From assembly GCA_016713765.1 (NCBI GenBank), contig JADJON010000001.1, forward strand, positions 496,001 to 560,000: a stretch of DNA of 64,000 nucleotides. Direction: 5' to 3'. This document shows positions 26,076-33,591 of this stretch, piece by piece. The translations under genes and the position numbers were made by a program. The stretch's first letter is position 1; the number at the start of each line of letters is the position of its first letter. The notes below the pieces were generated by a model. That model saw only the letters and a list, made by a program, of their open reading frames with translations, was not told the DNA's origin and did no database searches. Source of the DNA: Bacteroidota bacterium (GTDB lineage Bacteria > Bacteroidota > Bacteroidia > AKYH767-A > 2013-40CM-41-45).

Positions 26076-26543
26076 TCATTCTTCCCCCTCCGGCGGCCCC
26101 GGCGTTTCGTTGCCGCCGTCGAGCCGCATCTTCCAGGTTCCGTCGGCTTGCTTCGACCAGACGGTGATGTAATTCCCGTACACGGTCGTGTCTTTGCCGT
26201 GATAAGTCCAGTCGCCCCAGGTGAATCCGAGATCGCCTGATTGGGCGACTGCTCCGTCGCGAGGTTCCCAACTGATGTCGCGGGTGCCGGCACGACCGTT
26301 CAGCTTTTCCCGAAACGCCTGTTTGCCGACGACCGGATATTCTCCATGATTCAACTTGACAAAACCATTGTCGGCATACGACAATAACGTAGCGCTAAAG
26401 CCCGAGTCCGCCGCCATGCGCGAAGCCGCGCGGTCCGTTGCCAGCAACGAATCCAATCCGCCGCCGGCGTGGGTAGGAGAATTCTTGCTGCATGAAGAGA
26501 GAAGAGTCAGCGTGAGTAAAGTAGCGGTCAGTTGCTTTAACAT
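26076..26543 (-). CDS. SnoaL/DUF4440-like lipoprotein
   Basis: 155 residues from the ATG at 26541-26543 (MLKQLTATLLTLTLLSSC, lipid cysteine residue 18); the longer ORF to 26612 runs back into the 68-bp palindrome. The mature domain has the NTF2/SnoaL-like cone pattern of DUF4440: ATDRAASRMAADSG, a central GKQAFREKL, GDLGFTWGDW, then NYITVWSKQADGTWKMRLD. Such domains bind small molecules, often without known catalysis. It is the only gene inside the repeat island, bounded by a heptamer array right at its stop and the palindrome ~57 bases upstream. Confidence 0.8.
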   Translation of the reverse strand: MLKQLTATLLTLTLLSSCSKNSPTHAGGGLDSLLATDRAASRMAADSGFSATLLSYADNGFVKLNHGEYPVVGKQAFREKLNGRAGTRDISWEPRDGAVAQSGDLGFTWGDWTYHGKDTTVYGNYITVWSKQADGTWKMRLDGGNETPGPPEGEE

Positions 26544-26599
26544 GGGGGAGTGATTTTTTACTGGCAGTATTTTATCGTAGTCTCGATAACATCCCAATT

Positions 26600-26667
26600 C
26601 ATCCCACCCCATCCCTACCCAGAAGGCGTTCCATGGAACGCCTTCTGGGTAGGGATGGGGTGGGATG
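26600..26667. repeat. Perfect 68-bp spacer-less palindrome
   Basis: Both halves are exactly complementary around the centre CCATGG (26631-26636); the arms contain CATCCCACCCCATCCC and GAAGGCGTTCC. With one mismatch the pairing extends to 26596-26671. No gene or T-tract explains it. It lies upstream of the lipoprotein start. Perfect palindromes of this size without a spacer are normally unstable on replication. Confidence 0.9.
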
Positions 26668-26741
26668 GATTCAGAACTACGAGCGATGGAACAACGCGTT
26701 TATTCTTGCAAACTTTATACGCCCAGCCTTTCATCAACTGT

Positions 26742-26816
26742 TATTACGCTCCTCCGGAGCTGTCGATTAGCGAAGGGAACCGCACGGTCTATAATGTTGG
26801 GCCCCTCCGGGGCTGG
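26742..26816 (+). repeat. Paired-hairpin element P4
   Basis: Hairpin arms GCTCCTCCGGAGC (26748-26760) and GCCCCTCCGGGGC (26801-26813); the first shows a paired C-to-T and G-to-A change that keeps the stem. The spacer holds GGAACCGCACGGTCTA, as in P1. Confidence 0.7.
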
Positions 26817-26819
26817 CTT

Positions 26820-27145
26820 TTGGGTCGGCGGAATGCGGTAGGCAGAATACGGTAGGCAGAAAGCGGTTGGCAGTAGGCGGTAGGTGGTATTTTCCTCGGT
26901 CTCGGTCCCGCTCCTTCCTTTCCTCGTCCCTCGTCCCACGCCCCTCGTCCCTATTTTCCCCTCGCACCTCGCATCACGAACCTCGTACCTCCCTTCCTCG
27001 TCCCCCGTCCCTCGTCCCTATTTTCCCCTCGCACCTCGCATCACGAACCTCGTACCTAATTTCCCTCGGTCTCGGTCCCGTTCCTCGTTTCTTCTTTTCC
27101 TCGCCCCTCGTCCCTCGCCCCTCGTCCCTCGTCCCTCGTCCCTAA
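26820..27145 (+). repeat. Heptanucleotide repeat module 5
   Basis: The longest array: GGTAGGC/AGAATAC/AGAAAGC units, then ~240 bases of CTCGTCC, CACCTCG and related pyrimidine-rich units. A ~47-base block (CTCGTCCCTATTTTCC through GAACCTCGTACCT) occurs twice, near 26945 and 27012. It stops 12 bases before the stop codon of the next minus-strand gene. Confidence 0.8.
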
Positions 27146-27157
27146 CAACCGTTCCCC

Positions 27158-27988
27158 CTAAAAACAAAAACCTATCATCATCCCCCCGCTCACCACCAGC
27201 GGCAAGTTGCGGCCGAGGAAAATGTGGGAGTAGACGTAGTTCAGGTCCACCACATCGCGGTCGTAGGTGGAAGTGGAGCGGTAGTTGTTCGACTGCCAGC
27301 CGTAGCCGAAACCGGCGTAGTAGTCGAGCAGGATCTTGTTGCGAAAGACGTGCTGCCGGCCGAAGCAGAGGTTGATCACCGCGTTGGTGAAATACAAACG
27401 GTTCGGATAACTTTCGTCGGACTGCGAGTACTGGTTGAAGATGATCTCCGGACGCAGGTACTTTCCGTTGAACGCGTTGGTGAAGCGCAGCCCTTTCATG
27501 ATCTGCTCCTCGGGCCAGACGAACTTGATGCCGGCCTTCACGATATAACCGCGCCCTTCGCGGATCGCCGTCGAGATGCCCGGACCGATATAGCCCGCCT
27601 TGAACTCCAGGTTGGTCTCGTTCTTCCATTTGCGTTCGTACCCGATCACGTAGTGGTTGAACAGTGATGAAAGAAAATCGACCTTGAAGGCCGCCTTGCG
27701 CTCTTCCACGAAAAGTTCCTGCGGCACTTCGTAGCGATTGTACACCACCACCAGGCGGGAACCGCTCTCGAAGATGATCTCTTTCACTTCGTTCTTGTAG
27801 ATCTCCAGCACCGGCGCGCTCTTCGCATTGCCGATCCGGTACTTGATCTTCGTCGGACCCATGTCGAGCACTTTCGCGCGCAGGGTGTCGTTGTTGGTAC
27901 GGATGATCAGGTCCTGAGCAGAGGCCGTTAACCCACACACGAGCAATAGAGCAGGCAGGAAAAGGCGGAGGACGCGTAACAAGGACAT
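27158..27988 (-). CDS. Outer-membrane beta-barrel protein, hypothetical
   Basis: 276 residues from the ATG at 27986-27988 (signal peptide SLLRVLRLFLPALLLVCGLTASAQ); an in-frame ATG at 28042 is possible but adds a poor signal. After a short N-terminal domain with DLIIRTNNDTLRAKVLDMG (seen in many Bacteroidota proteins that begin with a small strand-rich domain) come alternating-polarity strands ending in GGMMIGFCF; a C-terminal phenylalanine is typical of BAM-assembled barrels. Substrate and role unknown. It borders the repeat island at its 3' end and is divergent from the AraC regulator. Confidence 0.7.
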   Translation of the reverse strand: MSLLRVLRLFLPALLLVCGLTASAQDLIIRTNNDTLRAKVLDMGPTKIKYRIGNAKSAPVLEIYKNEVKEIIFESGSRLVVVYNRYEVPQELFVEERKAAFKVDFLSSLFNHYVIGYERKWKNETNLEFKAGYIGPGISTAIREGRGYIVKAGIKFVWPEEQIMKGLRFTNAFNGKYLRPEIIFNQYSQSDESYPNRLYFTNAVINLCFGRQHVFRNKILLDYYAGFGYGWQSNNYRSTSTYDRDVVDLNYVYSHIFLGRNLPLVVSGGMMIGFCF

Positions 27989-28160
27989 GCGGGGCCGGTG
28001 CGGGAAGAGGTTAAAAATCGAGTACAAACTAAGAAAAAACATGAAATCGATGTGTGAGAACCATTTTTAACAGACAAAACAGTACGACGAAAGGATGAGG
28101 CAGGATTAAAGCGGCAGTGCATATCCGTTCGACTCGTACTTTTACAGCATTTTCCTCCCC

Positions 28161-29024
28161 ATGTTCAACTTTTTAGATAAGATCCGGGAGAATCCCGACT
28201 ACTACCGTCAGCTCTCCGTCGACGAACAGTTGATCACGCTGTACGACTGTCCGCTCGAGGAGCAGAAGGTCGATCTCTGGAGCAACCAGCACTATTTCGT
28301 GTATGTGGTCGACGGCAAAAAGACCTGGCACGCGAACGGAACCGCGCTCGAACTCTCGAAAGGCAGTTGCATCTTCGTACGCGAAGGCGCGCACATCGTC
28401 GAGCAGTTTTTTGAGACGCGCTTTTGTGTGGTGCTCTTCTTTCTCAGCGAAGGATTCATCCGGGAAACGATCCGGAGCGTCGCGGGCATGACGCCCTGCG
28501 CGCTCGGACGCGAGCTGCCCCCGATCCTGCCGGTCGCTGCCGATGATGCCATCCATGCTTTCTTCCAGTCGGTCGTGCCGTATTTCCACCAGGCGCAGCA
28601 GGTGAACAACTCCCTGCTCGAACTCAAGTTCCGCGAACTCATCCTGCAGGTGGTCGGCAATCCGGCGAACAAGGACATCACCGACTTTTTCCGTTCGCTC
28701 GAAGCCGACGATGACACCGTCCGCTTCCGGCGGATACTCGAAGAGAACTTTCGCTACAACCTCCGGCTCGAAGACTACGCCCGCCTCAGCGTCAAGAGCC
28801 TGTCGTCGTTCAAGCGCTGCTTCGAAGAACGCTTCGGCGTTCCACCCGGGCGCTGGCTGCTGGAGCGCCGCTTGCAGCACGCGCGTACGCTACTCGTCGG
28901 CACGCGCAAGCCAGTGAGCGAGATCGCCTGGGAGAGCGGCTTCGAGAGCGCTTCGCATTTCAGCCGCGCCTACCGACAGTTCTACGGACACGCGCCTTCG
29001 GAACAGCGCGAATTGACGGCCTGA
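28161..29024 (+). CDS. AraC family transcriptional regulator
   Basis: 287 residues. An N-terminal cupin-like sensing domain (about 20-150; LYDCPLEEQKVDLWSNQHY, WHANGTALELSKGSCIFVREG) resembles the AraC_N/ExsA-type regulators. The C-terminal 100 residues form a double helix-turn-helix with LEDYARLSVKSLSSFKRCF and PVSEIAWESGFESASHFSRAY. It is a cytoplasmic activator or repressor. Divergent from the barrel gene at 27158-27988 and 80 bases upstream of the methyltransferase, so either could be its target. TACTTTTA before the start is one mismatch from the -7 motif. Effector unknown. Confidence 0.93.
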   Translation: MFNFLDKIRENPDYYRQLSVDEQLITLYDCPLEEQKVDLWSNQHYFVYVVDGKKTWHANGTALELSKGSCIFVREGAHIVEQFFETRFCVVLFFLSEGFIRETIRSVAGMTPCALGRELPPILPVAADDAIHAFFQSVVPYFHQAQQVNNSLLELKFRELILQVVGNPANKDITDFFRSLEADDDTVRFRRILEENFRYNLRLEDYARLSVKSLSSFKRCFEERFGVPPGRWLLERRLQHARTLLVGTRKPVSEIAWESGFESASHFSRAYRQFYGHAPSEQRELTA

Positions 29025-29079
29025 GCCGCACAGGCAATTCTTTGGACTTTCTGGCAACGTCCGCGCGCGGAAGGCGCTT

Positions 29080-29087
29080 TAGTTTTG
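29080..29087 (+). promoter_or_regulatory. -7 promoter element (TAGTTTTG)
   Basis: Exact TAnnTTTG match, 17 bases before the methyltransferase ATG (29105) and after the AraC stop, so the methyltransferase probably has its own promoter with a very short leader. No clear -33 element. Confidence 0.5.
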
Positions 29088-29104
29088 CCGTAAATATTTT
29101 CATC

Positions 29105-29920
29105 ATGACTACCCAAACAACCCCCATTGCATTCTCGGGTCAGATCCCGGGAAATTACGACCGCTACCTCGGTCCGATGTTCTTCGAACCCTTCGCCCTG
29201 GCCATCGCCGATCGCATCGGCAGCCTTGCGCCGAAGTCCGTTCTCGAATTGGCCGCCGGCACCGGTCGGCTGACGCGCCTGCTGCCCGCGGTCGCCGGCA
29301 AGCAAGCGCGCATTCTCGCTTCCGATCTCAATCCCGCCATGGTCGACTTCGGCCGCGAGCGCGTGCAGGACGCAACGGTCGACTGGCACGTGATCGACGC
29401 GGTGAACCTGCCGCTCGACGACGCCTCGTTCGACTGCGTAGCCGCGCAGTTCGGCGTGATGTTCTACAGTGACCGTCCGCAGGCGTTCCGCGAAGCGCAT
29501 CGTGTGTTGCGAAAAGACGGTACGTTCCTCTTCAGCGCCTGGGACGCGATCGAGTACAACCCCATGGCCGAGCTCGCCAACCAGACGCTGCGGCACTTTT
29601 TCCCGATCGACACGCCCGCGTTCTACAGCGTGCCCTTCTCGTACTTCGACCAGTCCGTGATCCGGCGCGACCTCGAGCAGGCCGGCTTTACCGACATCCG
29701 CATCGAGACGCTGCGGCTCACCGGCACGAGCGCGTCGCCGAAACATGCCGCGCAGGGACTGATCGAAGGCACGCCCACCGTGACCGCGATCCAGGACCGC
29801 GACGCAGCCGTGTTACCGGAGTTGTTGTCGCACCTCGAAGCGAAGATCAGCGAACGCTTCGGCGACAAGTACCTGCAGGTGCCCTTGCAGGCGCTGCTGG
29901 TCACCGCGCGTAAAGGCTGA
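29105..29920 (+). CDS. Class I SAM-dependent methyltransferase
   Basis: 271 residues from ATG 29105; the longer ORF from 29042 covers the promoter. SAM-binding motif I is VLELAAGTGRLTRLLP, motif II has ILASDLNPAMVDFGRER, and the post-I region LPLDDASFDCVAAQFGVMFY is of the UbiE/Methyltransf_11 or Methyltransf_25 type. N-terminal GNYDRYLGPMFFEPFA resembles small-molecule methyltransferases found in many bacteria. Substrate unknown. It lies immediately downstream of an AraC regulator and could be controlled by it. Confidence 0.9.
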   Translation: MTTQTTPIAFSGQIPGNYDRYLGPMFFEPFALAIADRIGSLAPKSVLELAAGTGRLTRLLPAVAGKQARILASDLNPAMVDFGRERVQDATVDWHVIDAVNLPLDDASFDCVAAQFGVMFYSDRPQAFREAHRVLRKDGTFLFSAWDAIEYNPMAELANQTLRHFFPIDTPAFYSVPFSYFDQSVIRRDLEQAGFTDIRIETLRLTGTSASPKHAAQGLIEGTPTVTAIQDRDAAVLPELLSHLEAKISERFGDKYLQVPLQALLVTARKG

Positions 29921-29973
29921 TGTGAAAAGCGTGCGGGACGAAATTCCCGAAGGAATCAGGAAGCGTGAAAGCC

Positions 29974-31464
29974 TCAAAGCTGCGCGAGTCCGTCAACAAG
30001 TGCCCGGTCGTTCGAAAGCCGCGGCACCTTGTTCTGTCCGCCGAGCTTGCCTTCGTTGCGCATGTAGGTGATGAACGTATCCTTCGCCAGCGGCCGGATG
30101 CGTAGCGGTTGGAGGATGTGTCCCGCGATCAGGTCGCGGTAGTAGATGTTCTGTCGTTGCAGGCTCTCGTCGATGGCGAGGCGGAATTTTTCCAGGTTCT
30201 CCGGCTGTTTTCCGAACTCGATGAACCACTCGTGGTAGGGCAGACCGCCTTCGGGCGGACTCACCTGCGGGGCCACCGTGAACTCGATCACCTCGGCGTG
30301 TACGAGGCGGGAGGCGGCGGCCAGCGCCTTTTCCACCTCTTCGGCGATCACGTGTTCGCCGAAGGCGCTGATGAAATGCTTTACGCGGCCCGTCACCACC
30401 AGGCGGTAGGGATCGGTGCTCACGAAGCGCACCGTATCGCCGAGGCTGTAGCCCCAGAGGCCGGCGTTCGTGTTGAGCACGATGGCGTAGTTCACGCCGG
30501 GTTGCACCTCCCAGATCGGCAGGCGGGTGGGGTTGGGCGAGAAGTACTCGGCCAGCGGGATGAACTCGTAGAAGATGCCGCTGTTCAGCATGAGCAGCAT
30601 GCCCGGGTCGCCGGGGATGTCCTGGTAGGCGATGAAGCCCTCGCTGGCGGGATACAGCTCGATCGAATCGACGGGCCGGCCGATGCTCTGCTCGATCTTG
30701 GCGCGGTAGGGTTCGTAGTTGACGCCCCCGTACACGAACAGTTCGAAGTTCGGGAAGATGTCCTTGATCGGTTTGCCCGTGCGGGTCGTGAGGCGGTCGA
30801 AGTACATCTGCACCCAGGGCGGGATACCGGAGATGAAGCGCATGTCGGCGCGCAGCGTCTCCTCGACGATCGCGTCGACTTTCACCTCCCAGTCCTCGAT
30901 CGTGTTGGTGGCGTAGGAGGGGAGCTGGTTTCGGCGGAGGTAGGCGGGCACGTGGTGGTTCACGATGCCCGAGAGCCGGCCGGTGAGGATGCCGTTGGTG
31001 GTATCGAGGGCCGGGCTGCCCGAGATGAAGATCAGCTTGCCGTCGAGGAAGCGGGCCTTACCCGTGCGGTGGATGTAGTTGAGCAGCGCGTTGCGGGTGC
31101 TCTCGATGTGGTTGGGGATGGAAGCCCGGGTGATGGGGATGTACTTCGCCCCGGAGGTGGTGCCGGAGGTCTTGGCCAGGTAGAGCGGTTTGCCGGGCCA
31201 GAGCACATGGTCCTCGGCGGCCTTCACCCGGTCGAGCCAGGGCCGCAGCGCCTCGTAGTCGCGCACCGGCACCTGCTTGGAAAAATGCGCGTAGGTCCGG
31301 ATCGTATCGAAGGCATGGTCCTGCCCGAAAGCCGTCATGCGTCCGTTCCGGACGAGCTCATCAAAGATCCGCTGCTGCGCCCGCCTCGGATGCCGGCTCC
31401 AATTCCGCGTCTGCGCCGCCACCAGGGCAGCGAGCGGGCGGCTGAGGGCGGAGAGGAGGGACAT
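29974..31464 (-). CDS. GH3 family acyl-adenylate/amidosynthetase-like protein
   Basis: 496 residues, full length for the bacterial GH3 family (the plant auxin-amidosynthetase superfamily within ANL adenylating enzymes). Visible: the P-loop-like motif AKTSGTTSGAKYIP (~105), GGVNYEPYRAKIEQ and ELYPASEGFIAYQD (~270-290) for adenylate binding, GDTVRFV and VTGRVKHFISAFGEHV (~370-385) near the hinge. In plants these enzymes join amino acids to carboxylate hormones; bacterial substrates are largely unknown. Cytoplasmic and monocistronic; convergent with the methyltransferase, 53 bases apart. The TAACTTCG upstream on the minus strand is one mismatch from the -7 motif. Confidence 0.92.
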   Translation of the reverse strand: MSLLSALSRPLAALVAAQTRNWSRHPRRAQQRIFDELVRNGRMTAFGQDHAFDTIRTYAHFSKQVPVRDYEALRPWLDRVKAAEDHVLWPGKPLYLAKTSGTTSGAKYIPITRASIPNHIESTRNALLNYIHRTGKARFLDGKLIFISGSPALDTTNGILTGRLSGIVNHHVPAYLRRNQLPSYATNTIEDWEVKVDAIVEETLRADMRFISGIPPWVQMYFDRLTTRTGKPIKDIFPNFELFVYGGVNYEPYRAKIEQSIGRPVDSIELYPASEGFIAYQDIPGDPGMLLMLNSGIFYEFIPLAEYFSPNPTRLPIWEVQPGVNYAIVLNTNAGLWGYSLGDTVRFVSTDPYRLVVTGRVKHFISAFGEHVIAEEVEKALAAASRLVHAEVIEFTVAPQVSPPEGGLPYHEWFIEFGKQPENLEKFRLAIDESLQRQNIYYRDLIAGHILQPLRIRPLAKDTFITYMRNEGKLGGQNKVPRLSNDRALVDGLAQL

Positions 31465-31951
31465 GGGGTTCTCGGCTGTGTGTGGGTTGCGAAGTTAGGG
31501 AATTTGGGGGATGGGGAGAGTGGGGCCAATCAGTAAGCGCTATAAGTAGTATACGTCTGATGTTTGGCACGTTGTGGGATCTATGATTAAAGTTTGTTTA
31601 TATGTGTGAAATGCTATTTTTAGGTGAAGAGTTTGAAGGCTTCAGGTAGGGCTGTGTTTGTTTTTGAAAGGCCGGTGCATAAGGAGGAATGCGAGCGGCT
31701 GCTGCAAGGCGATTCACAACTTAAGGAGGACGCAAACATTCCGCCCTACCATTCTAGTGGTTCGAGTGTTCGGATTGCGTGATAGTCGAGCACGAAGTTT
31801 TTTCCTGGCGTGATGATGGTCGCTTTGCTTTTGTGAAAATATTTTCGTACATTACCAAGTATCCGTTTCGCCGGATCTTTTACTAACCGGGATTTCGCTT
31901 TTTGGGCCGTGCTGGTGCCGGCAACCGCGATGTCCATAAACAAATTACTGC
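31465..31951. other. Intergenic region between divergent genes
   Basis: About 490 bases containing element R1 and otherwise AT-richer spacer. A 65-codon minus-strand ORF (31746-31943) is not supported: no family, no start signal, and it overlaps the presumed promoter of the next gene. Confidence 0.4.
31683..31742 (+). repeat. Intergenic element R1 (60 bp)
   Basis: Begins GGAGGAATGCGAG and ends GGACGCAAACATTCC, the same ends and length as R2 and R3. Ends are partly complementary (GGAATG with CATTCC). It lies about 210 bases upstream of the glycosyltransferase-phosphatase gene. Confidence 0.6.
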
Positions 31952-33331
31952 ATGATTACAGTTGTGATCCCTACTTTGAACGAAGAGGATACGATCGGAA
32001 ATGTCGTTGCCTACGCTAGAAGCCGGAAACAGGTGAACGAAGTCATCGTCGTGGATGATAAGTCGCTTGACGCTACGGTGAAGCAGGCCCGGGAAGCTGG
32101 TGCCCGCGTGATCACGAGCTCGCGCCTGGGCAAAGGCGCCTCCTTGAAAGAGGGCACGCTGGCCGCTTCGAACGAAATCGTACTCTTTCTCGATGGAGAC
32201 ATCGATCCCTATCCGCATTACACCATCGACCTGCTAGCCAAGCCGCTGCTCAACGGCGAAGCCGATTTTGTCAAAGCCGCTTTCAGCCGTAACGCGGGCC
32301 GTGTCACAGAGCTGGTGGCGAAACCTTTGTTGAGCATCTTCTTCCCCGACCTGCTGCGTTTTTCACAACCCCTGAGCGGCATGATCGCCGGGCGGCGAAA
32401 CCTGCTGGCGGAACTCGAGTTCAGTGACGATTATGGCGTCGACATCGGTATCCTGATCGACATGTACCTGCGCAATGTCCGCCTCAAAGAGGTGGAGATC
32501 GGTTACCTCGAGAACAAGAGCAAGCCCTGGCAGGCGCTCGGCAAGATGAGTCGCGAGGTTGCCCGCACGATCATCTTGAAGGCCGCGGATACCCGCAACC
32601 CGAATTTCAACGTGGAAGAGCTCGGGGTACTGCAGGAGATCCGTTCGCAGATGGAGTTCGCGCTCGAAGACCGGCTCAGCCAGCTCGAGAAGCTTATCGT
32701 ATTCGATATGGATAACACCCTCCTGCGCGGACGTTTCATCGACCGTTGCGCTGAGACGTTCGGCTTCCGCGATGAACTGATGAATATTCGCTCCGCCGCC
32801 GGCGACCCGGTCACGCTCACCAAGAAGATCGCGCCCTTGCTCAAGGGGATCAGCCTCAACGAACTCATGGAAGTGGCTGACGCGATCCCCATAGTCGATG
32901 GAGCGGCAGCGGTTGTCGGCCGACTGAAAGAACGCGGTTACATCGTCGGGATCATCTCCGACAGTTACGACTGTGTGACCACCCACGTCCGCAACAAGCT
33001 CGGCATGGATTTCTCGCTTTCGAATGAACTGGAATTCTCCAAGAGTGTCTGCACCGGCGAGGTGAAATTGCCCTCCTTTTTCTTCGGGCAACCGAACAGC
33101 CGATGCCGGCATACCCTTTGTAAGACCAACGCCTTCCTTAGCCTGCTTGACAAATACGGCATCAAGAAAGAGAACACCATCGCCATCGGCGATGGACCCA
33201 ACGACTTGTGCATGATCAAGGAAGCGGGCATTGGTATCGCCTTTTGCTCAAAAGACGAACTGCTCAACCACCACGCCGACCTCGTCATCTCCCGCCCGAC
33301 TTTTGAGCCGCTGCTTGAGCTGGCAGGCTGA
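31952..33331 (+). CDS. Fused GpgS-like glycosyltransferase and HAD phosphatase
   Basis: 459 residues, two enzymes in one chain. Residues 1-~235: GT-A glycosyltransferase resembling glucosyl-3-phosphoglycerate synthase (GpgS, GT81), with VVIPTLNEEDTIGNVV, VVDDKSLDATV, metal-binding DGDID, GRVTELVAKPLLSIFFPDL, SGMIAGRRN and GVDIGILID. Residues ~248-459: SerB-type HAD phosphatase with motif I FDMDNTLLRG (nucleophile and acid aspartates), motif II ISDSYD, a lysine at CKTNAF and motif IV GDGPNDLCMIKEAG. In the known pathway GpgS makes glucosyl-3-phosphoglycerate and a phosphatase releases glucosylglycerate, a compatible solute; a fused mannosyl version is known from Dehalococcoides. This chain may run both steps; the sugar and acceptor are inferred. 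Cytoplasmic. Confidence 0.85.
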   Translation: MITVVIPTLNEEDTIGNVVAYARSRKQVNEVIVVDDKSLDATVKQAREAGARVITSSRLGKGASLKEGTLAASNEIVLFLDGDIDPYPHYTIDLLAKPLLNGEADFVKAAFSRNAGRVTELVAKPLLSIFFPDLLRFSQPLSGMIAGRRNLLAELEFSDDYGVDIGILIDMYLRNVRLKEVEIGYLENKSKPWQALGKMSREVARTIILKAADTRNPNFNVEELGVLQEIRSQMEFALEDRLSQLEKLIVFDMDNTLLRGRFIDRCAETFGFRDELMNIRSAAGDPVTLTKKIAPLLKGISLNELMEVADAIPIVDGAAAVVGRLKERGYIVGIISDSYDCVTTHVRNKLGMDFSLSNELEFSKSVCTGEVKLPSFFFGQPNSRCRHTLCKTNAFLSLLDKYGIKKENTIAIGDGPNDLCMIKEAGIGIAFCSKDELLNHHADLVISRPTFEPLLELAG

Positions 33332-33383
33332 GGGCTTCAGCGCGCATTCCCCCCGATGCACCTACGCTGTAAATCAGTCTCTG

Positions 33384-33443
33384 GGTGGAACGCGCTCTGC
33401 TGCAGCACTACTTTTTACTACACAGAGAAGGCGCTAACATTCC
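33384..33443 (+). repeat. Intergenic element R3 (60 bp)
   Basis: Begins GGTGGAACGCG and ends GGCGCTAACATTCC. An inner stem CTCTG/CAGAG is present. Tandem with R2 and directly upstream of the phosphodiesterase gene. Confidence 0.65.
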
Positions 33444-33477
33444 GCTCCGTCACTGTAGTGGTGCGTTCATGCATTTT

Positions 33478-33537
33478 GGTGGAATGCGAGTAGTCGCTGC
33501 ACTGCATTTACTACTGTGCGAGGACGCCAACATTCAT
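33478..33537 (+). repeat. Intergenic element R2 (60 bp)
   Basis: Begins GGTGGAATGCG and ends GGACGCCAACATTCAT. Inner stem AGTAGT/ACTACT, different in sequence from that of R3 but again paired. It ends 54 bases before the proposed GTG start at 33592. Confidence 0.65.
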
Positions 33538-33591
33538 CCCGGGAATTTCTATCTTGTAATCCCCTGCGTACCACTCCTTACCGAACACCCC

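Noticed and set aside
24913..27145. CRISPR array
   Set aside because: Repeats are 7-base, contiguous and degenerate, with no unique spacers and no cas genes.
26884..27375. ORFs of Ser/Pro/Arg-rich peptides in the repeat island
   Set aside because: Read directly from the heptamer arrays, which have no stop in some frames; no independent evidence of translation.
31746..31943. 65-residue minus-strand ORF
   Set aside because: Overlaps the likely promoter of the 31952 gene and part of its stop region is next to R1; no family.
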